The notes beneath the pieces were generated by a model, which was not told the origin of the DNA, ran no database searches, and saw only the letters and a program-made list of their open reading frames with translations. Both the position numbers and the translations under genes were made by a program. From positions 152,869 to 216,868 of the forward strand of contig NZ_WNKF01000011.1 of NCBI RefSeq assembly GCF_010119225.1: 64,000 bases of DNA, read 5' to 3'. Shown one piece after another: positions 1-9,045 of this stretch (its first letter is position 1; each line of letters starts with the position of its first letter). The stretch comes from Cyclobacterium roseum (lineage in GTDB: Bacteria; Bacteroidota; Bacteroidia; Cytophagales; Cyclobacteriaceae).

Positions 1-1593
1 GGATTGTATTTTTTTGATATCAACCGAGGCTTCGCTGTGGGAGACAGAGGGCTGATTACCAAAACGGAAAACAGAGGTGTCAATTGGGAACTGGTTCCTT
101 CTGGGTACAACGAAGTAAATTTTAGGGACATCCTGTTTTTCGATGAAGGTACAGGTCTGATCATAGGGGATCAGGGATACCTGCTTCGTTCCGAAAACGG
201 GGGAACGAGCTGGGCTCGGGTGAACTTGAATCAGAATACGAGATTACATTCCCTGACGAGGATGGATGAAAATACGGCCATGCTGGTCGGGGGGGCAGGA
301 ACCGTATTCAAAACCGAGGATAAAGGCGATTCCTGGATGCGTCTGGAAACCGGCTTTTCGGTTGATTTCAGTGATGTGGAATTTCTGGATGAATCTGTAG
401 GGTTTATTACTGGAGAAGAGGGTACCATATTGCGGACTTTTGATTCGGGTGAAACCTGGGAAAAGCTTTCTACCGGCACTTTTCAGGATTTTACAGGGCT
501 TAGTTTCGGTGATCTGAATGTTGGATACGCAGCCGGAGAAAACGGGATATTTTATCAATACACCTGTCAGGTACCGTTAGACATCGCTACCATTTTTGGA
601 GAGGACGATATTTGTTTGAGTCAGCAGATTTACACGATTCAGGATCTGGAAGAGGATGGTACCAGCTATGAATGGAGGGTAGACGGAGGAACAATACTGG
701 AAGGGCAGGGAAGTACCCGGATTGTCGTGCTATGGGACGAGCCGGGAAGGAATGCCGTCATGGTCAGGGGTCAAAATAACTGTGGAAATGGGAATACTAC
801 TGCCCTGGAAGTGGTTGTGTCTGAGGAACCACGGCAAACCGCAGCCATTCAAGGCGAGGGAGTAGTTTGTGTCAATACCCTGGAAGATTATTTCGTAGAC
901 TCCATTCCCGGTACCCAGTATTTTTGGGAAACGACCGGCGGCGTGGTGCGTTCCGGACAGGGAACGGCGCGCATTACCCTGGAGTGGACCAACTTAAACA
1001 ACCAGTCCATATCGGTTTCCACTACGAATCCATGTGGACAGGGTCCCACCACCGAAAAATTGATTCGCGTGATTACCATTCCCGAACAGCCCGCACCCAT
1101 AAGCGGCCCCGGAAGAGTAGGTTTTCAGGAGGCAGACTATGAAGTAGCTGCAGTTCAGGATATCAACTACCAGTGGGCGCTGGACGGTGGAGGTGAAATT
1201 ATCGAGGGGCAGGGAACGGCATCGGTTCGGATCAGATGGAACGGCGAAGGGGATCACCAGTTAGAAGTGACACCTATGAATGCTTGTAATCAAGGGCCTA
1301 GCCAGGTTCTTCCGGTGAATGTGAATTTGATAACATCCCTTCCGGAAAGCGGTGCCGATGCGGATATTCGCCTGTTTCCCAGCCCTTCTTTCGGAGATGT
1401 TCACCTTCAGGTGCAGGGTTTGCCAGCATTAGTCCGGCTGGAAGTATTCAATGCGAGCGGGCAAAAAATCAGAGAAATTCAAACACAAGAGGATCAATTC
1501 GTATATCCTATTTCCGACTTGCCCAAAGGGCTGCATGTGGTGGTTATACGTACCCGAACAGCCACTTATAAACGAAAAATCATCGTCTTTTAG
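1..1593 (+). CDS. T9SS-exported YCF48/PKD-like repeat protein (5' end outside window)
   Basis: The reading frame is open from the first base, so the N-terminus and any signal peptide lie upstream. Residues about 1-185 carry repeated units of the form 'GxxGxxxxTxDxGxxW', typical of YCF48/BNR-like beta-propeller blades. Residues about 195-435 hold three similar PKD-like domains, each with a 'GQG(S/T)xRIxxxW' core and a nearby Asn/Ala-Cys pair. The last 85 residues (from 'FPSPSFGD' to the terminal 'KRKIIVF') form a type IX secretion sorting tail. The protein is therefore probably secreted or surface-attached; no catalytic residues are recognisable. It converges on prfA: its TAG stop and the prfA TAA stop overlap in the tetranucleotide TTAG at 1590-1593. 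The fold assignment is good, the biological role unknown. Confidence 0.85.
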   Translation, partial: GLYFFDINRGFAVGDRGLITKTENRGVNWELVPSGYNEVNFRDILFFDEGTGLIIGDQGYLLRSENGGTSWARVNLNQNTRLHSLTRMDENTAMLVGGAGTVFKTEDKGDSWMRLETGFSVDFSDVEFLDESVGFITGEEGTILRTFDSGETWEKLSTGTFQDFTGLSFGDLNVGYAAGENGIFYQYTCQVPLDIATIFGEDDICLSQQIYTIQDLEEDGTSYEWRVDGGTILEGQGSTRIVVLWDEPGRNAVMVRGQNNCGNGNTTALEVVVSEEPRQTAAIQGEGVVCVNTLEDYFVDSIPGTQYFWETTGGVVRSGQGTARITLEWTNLNNQSISVSTTNPCGQGPTTEKLIRVITIPEQPAPISGPGRVGFQEADYEVAAVQDINYQWALDGGGEIIEGQGTASVRIRWNGEGDHQLEVTPMNACNQGPSQVLPVNVNLITSLPESGADADIRLFPSPSFGDVHLQVQGLPALVRLEVFNASGQKIREIQTQEDQFVYPISDLPKGLHVVVIRTRTATYKRKIIVF

Positions 1594-2666
1594 TCTTCTA
1601 TTCCTCCCTCTTTCATTTTTTCTGCATTTTCTGCAAAGCGAAGGGCACTGATGAATTCTTCTATATTCCCCTCCATTACGTCCGGCAGGTTGTAAACGGT
1701 TTTATTTATCCGGTGATCGGTGACCCGGCTTTGGGGGTAATTATAGGTCCGTATCTTATCGGACCGGTCCCCGCTACCGACCATGGATCTCCTTTGAGCA
1801 CCTACGGTTTCATTGTGCTTTGCCAGTTCGATTTCGTATATGCGAGATCGCAGTACCTTCAGTGCTTTTTCAAAATTTTTAATCTGAGATTTTTGATCCT
1901 GACAAGTAACGACCAGTCCGGTCGGTTCATGGGTAAGCCTTACGGCAGAATAGGTCGTATTTACGGACTGACCCCCGGGTCCGGAGGAACAATAAGTGTC
2001 TTTTCGTACCTCGTTCATATCTATTTGCACGTCCACCTCTTCCATTTCCGGTAGCACTGCTACGGTAGCGGCGGAAGTGTGAACCCTTCCTTGTGTTTCG
2101 GTGGTTGGTACCCGCTGTACCCGATGCACACCAGACTCGTATTTCAGCATGCCATACACGTCCGCTCCCGAGACAGAGCTGATTATTTCCTTGTATCCTC
2201 CGGAGGTGCCAAAAGTAAGATCCAAAACCCTCAGGTTCAGGCTTTGCTTTTCGCAAAATTTTTCATACATGCGGAACAGGTCCCCTGCAAAGATGGCCGC
2301 TTCATCTCCACCGGTGCCACTCCGGATTTCCAGAATGCAATCTTTGGAATCATTCGGATCTTTTGGGATGAGCATTTTTCTCAACTCCTCCTCCAAGTCT
2401 TCTTTTCGCTCTTTTAGCGTTTCCCATTCCAATTTTGCCATTTCCCTGAATTCAGGGTCTTTTTCTTTCTCCAAAAGTGCCTTGGTGCTACTGATATTTT
2501 CCAGTGTCAGTCGGTAGGTTTCATAGACATTTACTACCTTTTCCAGGTCCTTGTATTCTTTGGAAAGCTTGGTGTACTTTCCCATGTCCGACATGGCATC
2601 TGGCTGAATGATCAGCTGGGATACTTCTTCAAATCTTTCTTTTATGGCTTCCAGTTTATCCAGCAT
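1590..2666 (-). CDS. prfA: peptide chain release factor 1
   Basis: Class I release factor that reads UAA and UAG stop codons and triggers peptidyl-tRNA hydrolysis on the ribosome. The peptidyl-transferase motif GGQ is at residues 231-233 in '[10 protein letters not shown]'. The codon-recognition PxT motif appears as PTT at 187-189, followed by '[15 protein letters not shown]'. The stop-proximal 'RTYNYPQ' element is also present. At 358 residues the length is typical for RF1. The frame stays open another 28 codons upstream, but I chose the ATG at 2664-2666 because '[15 protein letters not shown]' is the family's usual N-terminus. A TAATTTTG element lies on the coding strand at 2688-2695, about 22 bases before this start, and fits a Bacteroidota -7 box. 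There is no prmC neighbour in view. Confidence 0.97.
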   Translation of the reverse strand: MLDKLEAIKERFEEVSQLIIQPDAMSDMGKYTKLSKEYKDLEKVVNVYETYRLTLENISSTKALLEKEKDPEFREMAKLEWETLKERKEDLEEELRKMLIPKDPNDSKDCILEIRSGTGGDEAAIFAGDLFRMYEKFCEKQSLNLRVLDLTFGTSGGYKEIISSVSGADVYGMLKYESGVHRVQRVPTTETQGRVHTSAATVAVLPEMEEVDVQIDMNEVRKDTYCSSGPGGQSVNTTYSAVRLTHEPTGLVVTCQDQKSQIKNFEKALKVLRSRIYEIELAKHNETVGAQRRSMVGSGDRSDKIRTYNYPQSRVTDHRINKTVYNLPDVMEGNIEEFISALRFAENAEKMKEGGIED

Positions 2667-2911
2667 GGTACGATATGGTTTAAAAGGCAAAATTAAACAA
2701 TATTGTTGACGAATACCCTTCCGGGGGAGCAGAAAGGTGTTTTGGTTCACCTGCCAATTTCGATTACCGGCAAATTGCCTAATTCTATCGCTTTTACCCC
2801 TGTACCTCTATTATCCTTCACAAACAGGAACTTTAATGATTTTAATCATCCATTGAACAATTTTGCCGGCAAGTGTGTATCTTTAACTAACGGACATAGA
2901 TAGACGGTTTT

Positions 2912-3574
2912 ATGAATAGTATTCAGGCATTTCTTTCGGTTGGCGCGCTTTCTTTTTTTCTGGTTTCCTGTGGGAATAATAAAAAAATCGACCGGGATAT
3001 CGTAGAACAGGTTAACCAGGCCAATGAGGTGAAAAAAGTAGCCGAATCGGAAATCATTGCACAAGCTATGGAATGGGGGGACGAAATCAGTCAGGATGCA
3101 CAGGCATCCCTGATCGGTGCCCTTCAACAGGCAATCGAAGAAAAAGGCGTACCGGGGGCCATTGACTTTTGTCAGGTGGAAGCTTTGCCCATCACCGAAA
3201 AGGTAGCTGAAAAATACCAGGTAGGGATTAGGAGGGTCTCCACGAAAAACCGGAACCCGGAAAATCAACCTAATGAATTGGAAAAAACCTTATTAGATGC
3301 CTACCAATACAATGTCGAAAACGATATCAATAGCCGCTCCAATATTCAGAAAGCAGAGGAGGGCGAAGTGCTGTTGTTTACCAAAGCCATTACCATCCCG
3401 GGTGGACTTTGCCTGAATTGTCACGGGGAGCCGGGCAAGGACATCAGCGAAGCGACCCTTGAAAAAATTAATTCCCTCTACCCTAACGATAAAGCCACTC
3501 ATTACAAGGTAGGTGAGTTACGCGGCATGTGGAGCATCTCCATACCCAAAAAAGAAGTGGTGAAAAACATGTAA
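2912..3574 (+). CDS. DUF3365 (Tll0287-like) lipoprotein with one c-type haem motif
   Basis: This 220-residue protein begins with a short hydrophobic signal ending in the lipobox 'LVSCG' (Cys20), so it should be a lipoprotein exposed to the periplasm or outer membrane. A single CXXCH haem-attachment motif, 'CLNCH', sits at residues 167-171 in the context 'GLCLNCHGEPG'. The segment around residues 55-220, with 'GVPGAIDFCQVEALPI' and the closing 'GELRGMWSISIP', matches my knowledge of the DUF3365/Tll0287-like haem domain. Such domains are known as stand-alone cytochromes or as sensor inputs of signalling proteins; here no output domain is attached. It is a single gene between prfA (divergent) and a peptidase. 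Function as a small redox or gas-sensing cytochrome is inferred. Confidence 0.8.
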   Translation: MNSIQAFLSVGALSFFLVSCGNNKKIDRDIVEQVNQANEVKKVAESEIIAQAMEWGDEISQDAQASLIGALQQAIEEKGVPGAIDFCQVEALPITEKVAEKYQVGIRRVSTKNRNPENQPNELEKTLLDAYQYNVENDINSRSNIQKAEEGEVLLFTKAITIPGGLCLNCHGEPGKDISEATLEKINSLYPNDKATHYKVGELRGMWSISIPKKEVVKNM

Positions 3575-3683
3575 AATAACCTCTTGGCTTGTTTCCCTCT
3601 TTTTAAACTTTACTTTATATATTCGCATTGAAATTCGGCGTTGCTTTCAGCAAAAGCACTTTTCTTAACCTATTCCCCTGATC

Positions 3684-6203
3684 ATGAAAAAATTTTGTCT
3701 ACTAGTGGCTTTGCTCGTGTTCCAAACCATGTTGCTGGCCCAAACCAAAAGTCCGGCTGAGTTTTTAGGGTATGAGTTAGGAGAACGGTTTACGCCCCAC
3801 CATAAAGTAGTTGCCTACTTTCAGCATGTGGCAACGGAAAATCCTGGTGTTGTGCTGCGTGAATATGGTAAAACCAATGAATTACGTCCGCTGCTTGTTG
3901 CCTTTGTTTCTTCGGTAGCGAATATTGATCGTTTGGAAACCATCCGTACGGATAACTTAAAGAGAACAGGAATGCTGGAAGGCAGTCCGGAGCTTTCCAT
4001 CCCGGTTCATTGGATGAGTTACAACGTCCACGGCAATGAAGCGGTTTCTTCTGAAGCGACGATGATGACCCTTTTTTCACTTGTGGACCCTGAAAATAGC
4101 CAATACAGGTCCTGGCTGGATGAAATGCTGGTCGTCCTCGACCCCTGTGTGAATCCCGATGGGCAGGAACGGTACGTCAACTGGTACCAACAAAAAATGA
4201 ATCAGGTGCTGCAGCCAGACCTTCAATCCATCGAACACCGGGAACCCTGGCCGGGAGGAAGGCCTAACCATTATTTGTTTGATCTGAACAGGGACTGGGC
4301 ATGGCAGACACAGGTGGAATCTCAGCAGCGCCTGGCACTTTACAACGAATGGTTGCCTCAGGTACACCTGGATTTTCACGAGCAGGGAATAAACTCCCCT
4401 TATTATTTTGCACCGGCAGCAGAGCCCCTCCACGCACAACTAACCGATTTCCAACAGGAATACCAGGAACGTTTTGGCCGGAATACGGCTACTTATTTCG
4501 ATGCAAACGATTGGTTTTATTTCACCAAGGAGCGCTTTGATTTACTTTATCCCAGCTATGGCGATACCTACCCCATGTACAATGGGGCCATTGGTATGAC
4601 CATTGAGCAGGGAGGTTCGGGAAGGGCCGGAATAGGAGGATATACGGCCGATGGGGACACCGTTACCCTTAAAGACCGGATCATTCATCACCATACTACC
4701 GGAATTTCCGCTATTCAGACGACCTTTGACCTTAAAGAACAGGTATTGAAAGCCTATTCCAATTATTTTGAGGAAAGCAGCTCGGATCCTGCAGGTCCGT
4801 ATAAAAGTTTTGTGATCAAGGGCAGCAACCCCCCTGCGAAAGTCCAGGCGTTGCTGGATTTGTTGGACAAAAACCAAATTCGTTACGGTCTCAGCGGCAA
4901 GAATGCCAGCCTGACCGGCTTTTCGTATCGAAGCGGGCAGTCCGAACGCCTGAATCTGGAAGAAAATGACATCGTCGTCAATGCCTACCAGCCCAAATCC
5001 GTTTTGACCCAGGTGCTTTTTGAGCCTGAGCCGGTGCTAAACGATAGTATAACCTATGACATTACTTCCTGGGCCCTTCCTTATGCCTATGGCCTGGAAG
5101 CCTATGCGCTGGAAAGCCGCCTGGATGCGAAACAGCCATATGAGGCAGTAGCCTTTGAGCCTAACCAGCCTGATGCAGAAACACTTGCCTATATTGCTCC
5201 CTGGAATGCCACCCTTCATGTGAAATTCCTGTCTGCATTGCTGCAGGACGGCATTCGGGTACGCTATAACGAGTATCCCTTTGAAGTGGGCGGAAAGAGC
5301 TATCCCACTGGTTCGCTTATCGTTACCCGTGGAGGAAATGACTATGTACCCAACTTTCACCAGAAGGTGACCGATCTGGCCAATTCGTTTCAGATTCCCC
5401 TTGGACAAACAAGAACAGGATATATGGACAGCGGAAAGGATTTTGGTTCCTCGCATGTGCGCGTGATCCGGAAGCCCTCCATTGCCCTGGTAGGCGGGGA
5501 GGGTGTTTCTTCCCTGAATTTTGGCGAAATTTGGCATTTTCTGGACAGTGAGCTGGCATATCCCGTGGTAATCCTGGAGCAGGATCAATTAACAAGTGCT
5601 GATCTGAGCAGGTACGATGTGATGGTGCTGCCTTCAGGAAGTTATCCCGAGGAGCTCTACGAAACCCTAACTGAATGGGTGACAGCGGGTGGAAAGTTGC
5701 TGGCACTGGATGATGCCCTGAAGCTATTTGCTGACAAGCCGGATGGGATGTTACGTACCTTTGCCAGTGAGGACGAAAGAGCCCTGCAAGACAGTATTGA
5801 GAGCAAGGCGATGGAAGAGGAGAAAACGGCTCCGTTTCTTGAGCGGGAGCGGTTAGACATATCTACCTATGCTGCCGGAGCGATATTTGAGGTGCAACTG
5901 GATCCCACCCACCCTTTGGGATATGGAAAAAATGGAACCTTTTATACCTTGAAAAACAGTTCCGATAGGTATGCACTGATGGATCAGGGAATCAATGCCG
6001 GTTATATCTCCGGACTGGACAGCCACCGCACCGGGTTTATAGGATATAAAATCAAACCGGGCATGGCTCGGTCCCTGGTTTTTGGTGTGGAACCCAAAGG
6101 TCGGGGGCAATTGATCTACCTGGCCGATAACCCCGTATTTCGTAGTTTCTGGGAAGATGGCAAGTTGATCCTTGCCAATGCCCTCTTCCTTTCCGGGAAT
6201 TGA
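3684..6203 (+). CDS. secreted M14-family zinc carboxypeptidase-like protein
   Basis: The protein has 839 residues with a Sec signal peptide (cleavage near 'LLAQ', residue 20). The M14 zinc site is visible: His116 and Glu119 in 'VHGNEA', and the third ligand His232 in 'LDFHEQG'. Glu308 in 'GMTIEQGG' is placed to act as the general base. 'DPCVNPDGQERYVNWY' (around residue 153) is the family's substrate-binding loop region. The C-terminal part (about 595-700, 'IALVGGEGVSSLNFG' to 'VMVLPSGSY') resembles a class I glutamine-amidotransferase-like fold, an arrangement found in large Bacteroidota M14 proteins. It should hydrolyse peptides in the periplasm or outside the cell. It lies 81 bases upstream of tag but shares no obvious function with it. 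Confidence 0.88.
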   Translation: MKKFCLLVALLVFQTMLLAQTKSPAEFLGYELGERFTPHHKVVAYFQHVATENPGVVLREYGKTNELRPLLVAFVSSVANIDRLETIRTDNLKRTGMLEGSPELSIPVHWMSYNVHGNEAVSSEATMMTLFSLVDPENSQYRSWLDEMLVVLDPCVNPDGQERYVNWYQQKMNQVLQPDLQSIEHREPWPGGRPNHYLFDLNRDWAWQTQVESQQRLALYNEWLPQVHLDFHEQGINSPYYFAPAAEPLHAQLTDFQQEYQERFGRNTATYFDANDWFYFTKERFDLLYPSYGDTYPMYNGAIGMTIEQGGSGRAGIGGYTADGDTVTLKDRIIHHHTTGISAIQTTFDLKEQVLKAYSNYFEESSSDPAGPYKSFVIKGSNPPAKVQALLDLLDKNQIRYGLSGKNASLTGFSYRSGQSERLNLEENDIVVNAYQPKSVLTQVLFEPEPVLNDSITYDITSWALPYAYGLEAYALESRLDAKQPYEAVAFEPNQPDAETLAYIAPWNATLHVKFLSALLQDGIRVRYNEYPFEVGGKSYPTGSLIVTRGGNDYVPNFHQKVTDLANSFQIPLGQTRTGYMDSGKDFGSSHVRVIRKPSIALVGGEGVSSLNFGEIWHFLDSELAYPVVILEQDQLTSADLSRYDVMVLPSGSYPEELYETLTEWVTAGGKLLALDDALKLFADKPDGMLRTFASEDERALQDSIESKAMEEEKTAPFLERERLDISTYAAGAIFEVQLDPTHPLGYGKNGTFYTLKNSSDRYALMDQGINAGYISGLDSHRTGFIGYKIKPGMARSLVFGVEPKGRGQLIYLADNPVFRSFWEDGKLILANALFLSGN

Positions 6204-6284
6204 GAAAAAAACGGTCGTAGGTCTAATTTATGAACGTTTTTTTCCATTTATTTCCTATATTTCTTAGGAAATTTCCCAGCTTCT

Positions 6285-6887
6285 ATGACCAACTTTACAC
6301 CCAACCAAACCGACACCTTTCGTTGCCCTTGGTGTCTGGGATTCGAACAGTATATTCAGTACCACGATGAAGAATGGGGCGTGCCCGTATACAGTGACCG
6401 TAAGCATTTTGAATTTCTGGTACTGGAAAGTGCCCAGGCGGGCTTGAGTTGGGCTACCATCCTGAAGAAAAGAGAAGGGTATGCCCGGGCATTCAAGGAT
6501 TTTGACTACCAAGTTGTAGCGGATTTTACCGAGGCAGACATCGAAAATCTGATCGGGAATCCGGCCATTGTAAGGAACCGTTTGAAAATAGCGGCAGCGA
6601 TCAATAATGCGGGGAAGTTTATGGAAATACAAAAGCATTACGGAACCTTTACCGATTATATATGGGGCTTTGTGGAGGGTAAACCTGTTCAGAATGAATG
6701 GAAAAGTCTTTCGTCTGTTCCTGCAGCGACCCAACTTTCCAATCAAATAGCCCGCGACCTAAAGCAAAAGGGGTTCAAATTTCTAGGTAGTACCATTATA
6801 TACTCCCATTTGCAGGCGACTGGAATCGTAAACGATCATTTGGTACAATGCTTTCGGCATCAGGAAGTCAAGCGTATGGCCAGGTAA
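6285..6887 (+). CDS. tag: DNA-3-methyladenine glycosylase I
   Basis: A base-excision repair enzyme that removes 3-methyladenine from alkylated DNA in the cytoplasm. The sequence follows E. coli Tag closely: 'RCPWC' and 'YHDEEWGVP' near the N-terminus, 'ESAQAGLSWATILKKRE' containing the conserved Glu48, and 'KGFKFLGSTIIYS'. The zinc ligands are all present: Cys14, His27, His185 and Cys189 (the last two in 'VNDHLVQC'). Length (200 residues) is normal. The stop codon lies only six bases before a truncated serine-hydrolase remnant, so the region just after tag appears to be a rearrangement junction. Confidence 0.95.
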   Translation: MTNFTPNQTDTFRCPWCLGFEQYIQYHDEEWGVPVYSDRKHFEFLVLESAQAGLSWATILKKREGYARAFKDFDYQVVADFTEADIENLIGNPAIVRNRLKIAAAINNAGKFMEIQKHYGTFTDYIWGFVEGKPVQNEWKSLSSVPAATQLSNQIARDLKQKGFKFLGSTIIYSHLQATGIVNDHLVQCFRHQEVKRMAR

Positions 6888-6893
6888 ATTTGA

Positions 6894-7274
6894 CTCCCAA
6901 TCATGCAGTCTGTTAGTGGAGGCTCTCACTGGGGCGGAGGCATGATGATCAATGCCTTTGATCAGGCCAGGTTTGGTTACCTGACCTTGCATAAGGGAGA
7001 GTGGAACGGAGAACAGCTGCTATCCCGTGAATGGATTTCAAAATCCCGCACCCCGGGTCCAGCCCATGAGCGTTACGGTTTTATGAATTATTTTTTGAAT
7101 ACCGGGCAACAGGAGATTCCCGCTGCCCCTGAATCCGCCTTCTTTCATCTGGGAGCAGGGGCTAATATGGTCTATGTGGATGAAGATAATGACCTGGTCA
7201 TCGTCAGCCGTTGGATTAAGAATGCCTCAAAGGCCGAACTGGTAAAGTTGGTTTTAGAAAGTCTGCCGGATTAG
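6894..7274 (+). pseudogene. C-terminal remnant of a beta-lactamase-family serine hydrolase
   Basis: The open stretch encodes only about 125 residues, starting around 'MQSVSGGSHWGGGMM' and running to 'LVLESLPD'. This matches the last third of class C beta-lactamase/serine hydrolase family proteins, where 'GGxHWGGG' follows the nucleophile-bearing domain and 'HLGAGANMVYVDEDNDLVIVSRW' resembles the C-terminal strand region. The SxxK and YxN catalytic motifs would lie upstream and are absent: an in-frame TGA at 6891-6893 precedes the fragment and tag occupies the sequence before it. The first ATG is at 6903. It is therefore probably a decayed gene or deletion scar rather than a working enzyme. 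It ends convergently with the cryptochrome gene, the two stop codons overlapping in TTAG. Confidence 0.75.
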
Positions 7275-8704
7275 ATGCTCCAGTTTTCCGGAGAAACCAG
7301 CGGTACCGGATAATCATTCTCCAACTTTACGCCCCTCTTTTTCAAGGTTTTCGAAGAGAGTTGAAAGGGAATGTGCCGGTCAAAACCGGTTAATTTTGCC
7401 AGTTCCGGAATCCATCGGGCAATGTACTCCCCTTGGGGATCGTATTTTTTAGCTTGTAGCAGGATATTGAAATACCGGTCCGAGCGGGGATCATTGCCCA
7501 CTCCGGCAATATACATCCAGTTGCCCCAATTGCTGCAGGGGTCGTAGTCGATAAGCTGTTGCTCAAAATAGGCAGCGCCCCACCTCCAGTCGATTTCCAG
7601 ATCGTTTACCAGGAAACTGGCGACCAGCTGACGGCCCCGGTTGGACATAAAACCGGTTTGATTGAGTTCTCTCATATTGGCATCGATAAAGGGAATTCCT
7701 GTTTTTCCCGCTGACCATTTTGAAAAAACCTCGCGATCTTCCTTCCTGTACCCTGACTTGTCTTGAATACCGGCAAGCTGAAAGATGCGATTCCCATGTT
7801 TTTTCGCCATCAGGCGAAAGAAATCCCGCCAGATCAACTCAAAAATCAACCAGTAAGTAGATTGATTTTTGGTTTTTTCCGATTCGAAGCGACGGATCTC
7901 CCAATAAATTTGCCGGGGAGAGAGTGCTCCCAGAGCCAACCAGGGGGAGAATTTGCTGGAATAGTCGGCTCCCAGCAGCCCGTTTCTGGTATTTTTGTAA
8001 TCGGCAAGGGCCGCCGTTTTCCAGAAGTAATGATTCAACCTTTTCCAGGCCGCTGAAGAACCTCCTTTGAAAGGCATGTCGCCTGCCGGTTCCTGTGCAG
8101 CTTGGTCGTAGCCCAACTCCTGCAAATCCGGTAATTTATTACTGATCGTTTCTGGCACGATAGCGAAGCGAACCGGCTCGGTCATGGTTTCCAGCGGCCT
8201 TACTGATGCCATTTTTTCGCACTCTTTGCGAAAGCGGGTAAACACTTCCGGGAGTTGGTTCACCGGGAAGGGCAGGTCGTCGATATGAAAAAGGGTAGCT
8301 TGCCAATAGCTTTCGGTTGCTATTCCATGCTGCCAGGCTTCTTTTTCCAGGGCTTCTTCCACTTGGATTTCTTCTCCGGTAACTTCCTGAGAAAAACAGA
8401 TTACTCCGGCACCGATTTCTCTGGCTAGGGCAGGTATTTCCTTTTCGGGATGGCCCCGGAGGAACAGGAGTTTCCCTCCTTTTGCAGCGATTTGTTCCTG
8501 CAAGTCCCGGAGGGTTTCCAATAGGAACCTGGCCCGGTGAACACCGGTTTTCTGCAATCCGAAATCGCCCGGCCCAAATTGGCGGGGATCCAGGCAATAA
8601 ACGGGTAGGATGGTTTTGGCAAGTTCGGTTGCTTTCTTAATAGTGAGGTTGTCTTCCCACCTAAGGTCATTTCTCAGCCAGACAAGTGCTTTTTCGTATC
8701 GCAT
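7271..8704 (-). CDS. cryptochrome-DASH / photolyase-family flavoprotein
   Basis: This is an FAD-binding protein of the photolyase/cryptochrome family. Residues about 1-165 form the DNA-photolyase antenna domain ('ALVWLRNDLRWEDN', 'VYCLDPRQFG'). The C-terminal FAD domain carries 'RDFFRLMAKKHGNRIFQL' and the signature 'MSNRGRQLVASFLVNDLEIDWRWGA..YDPCSNWGNW..GVGNDPR', which points to the DASH subgroup. DASH proteins bind FAD and often MTHF, and repair cyclobutane dimers mainly in single-stranded DNA. I chose ATG 8702-8704 ('MRYEKALVWLRNDLRW') over the in-frame ATG eight codons upstream because family members start a few residues before 'ALVW'. It is a single gene on this strand with no visible light-response regulator beside it. 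Confidence 0.93.
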   Translation of the reverse strand: MRYEKALVWLRNDLRWEDNLTIKKATELAKTILPVYCLDPRQFGPGDFGLQKTGVHRARFLLETLRDLQEQIAAKGGKLLFLRGHPEKEIPALAREIGAGVICFSQEVTGEEIQVEEALEKEAWQHGIATESYWQATLFHIDDLPFPVNQLPEVFTRFRKECEKMASVRPLETMTEPVRFAIVPETISNKLPDLQELGYDQAAQEPAGDMPFKGGSSAAWKRLNHYFWKTAALADYKNTRNGLLGADYSSKFSPWLALGALSPRQIYWEIRRFESEKTKNQSTYWLIFELIWRDFFRLMAKKHGNRIFQLAGIQDKSGYRKEDREVFSKWSAGKTGIPFIDANMRELNQTGFMSNRGRQLVASFLVNDLEIDWRWGAAYFEQQLIDYDPCSNWGNWMYIAGVGNDPRSDRYFNILLQAKKYDPQGEYIARWIPELAKLTGFDRHIPFQLSSKTLKKRGVKLENDYPVPLVSPENWSI

Positions 8705-9045
8705 ACGGTAATCAAACTCCCTGTTCAACCAAAGTGTTTTTTAGAAAAAGGTGGTTTTGGCTAAAACCAGGAATTTGAAATTCAATTAATAGGGAATGGG
8801 CGATTTCCTATTGAGGAAAGATTCGAAATCGATTATTGATCAAAAATAGAAATCAGGATTCCTTTCAATCAATAGCCTACAGCTTTAGCTGTGGGTAAGG
8901 GGGGTAATCTTATGCATCCTTGGCTTTAGCCAAAATTTTATCCATGAAGCTCTTGATTACAATTTTTACGGCTATTGCCTAAAGCCACCTTCCCTTTTTT
9001 TAGATGTTAGCCATTGATTTTTCGGCCAATTTGTCTATTTAAAAC
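8705..9045. other. intergenic region with REP-like palindromes
   Basis: No convincing gene is seen between the cryptochrome start and the receptor stop. The segment contains small palindromes with a TTTA loop at 8876-8895 and 8920-8933, described separately, and a weaker one around 'GGCTATTGCCTAAAGCC' (about 8971-8987). The rest is A+T-rich and unremarkable. Confidence 0.6.
8876..8933. repeat. pair of REP-like palindromes with TTTA loops
   Basis: Two short hairpins lie 24 bases apart: 'CCTACAGCTTTAGCTGTGGG' (8876-8895) and 'TTGGCTTTAGCCAA' (8920-8933). Both have the form stem-TTTA-stem. Palindromes with this loop are common dispersed elements in Bacteroidota genomes and resemble those mobilised by RAYT-type transposases. 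A distant role as terminator of the flanking receptor gene (minus strand) is possible but there is no T-tract. Confidence 0.5.

Noticed and set aside
6903..7274. Functional beta-lactamase
   Set aside because: The catalytic SxxK and YxN motifs are missing because the N-terminal two thirds are absent.
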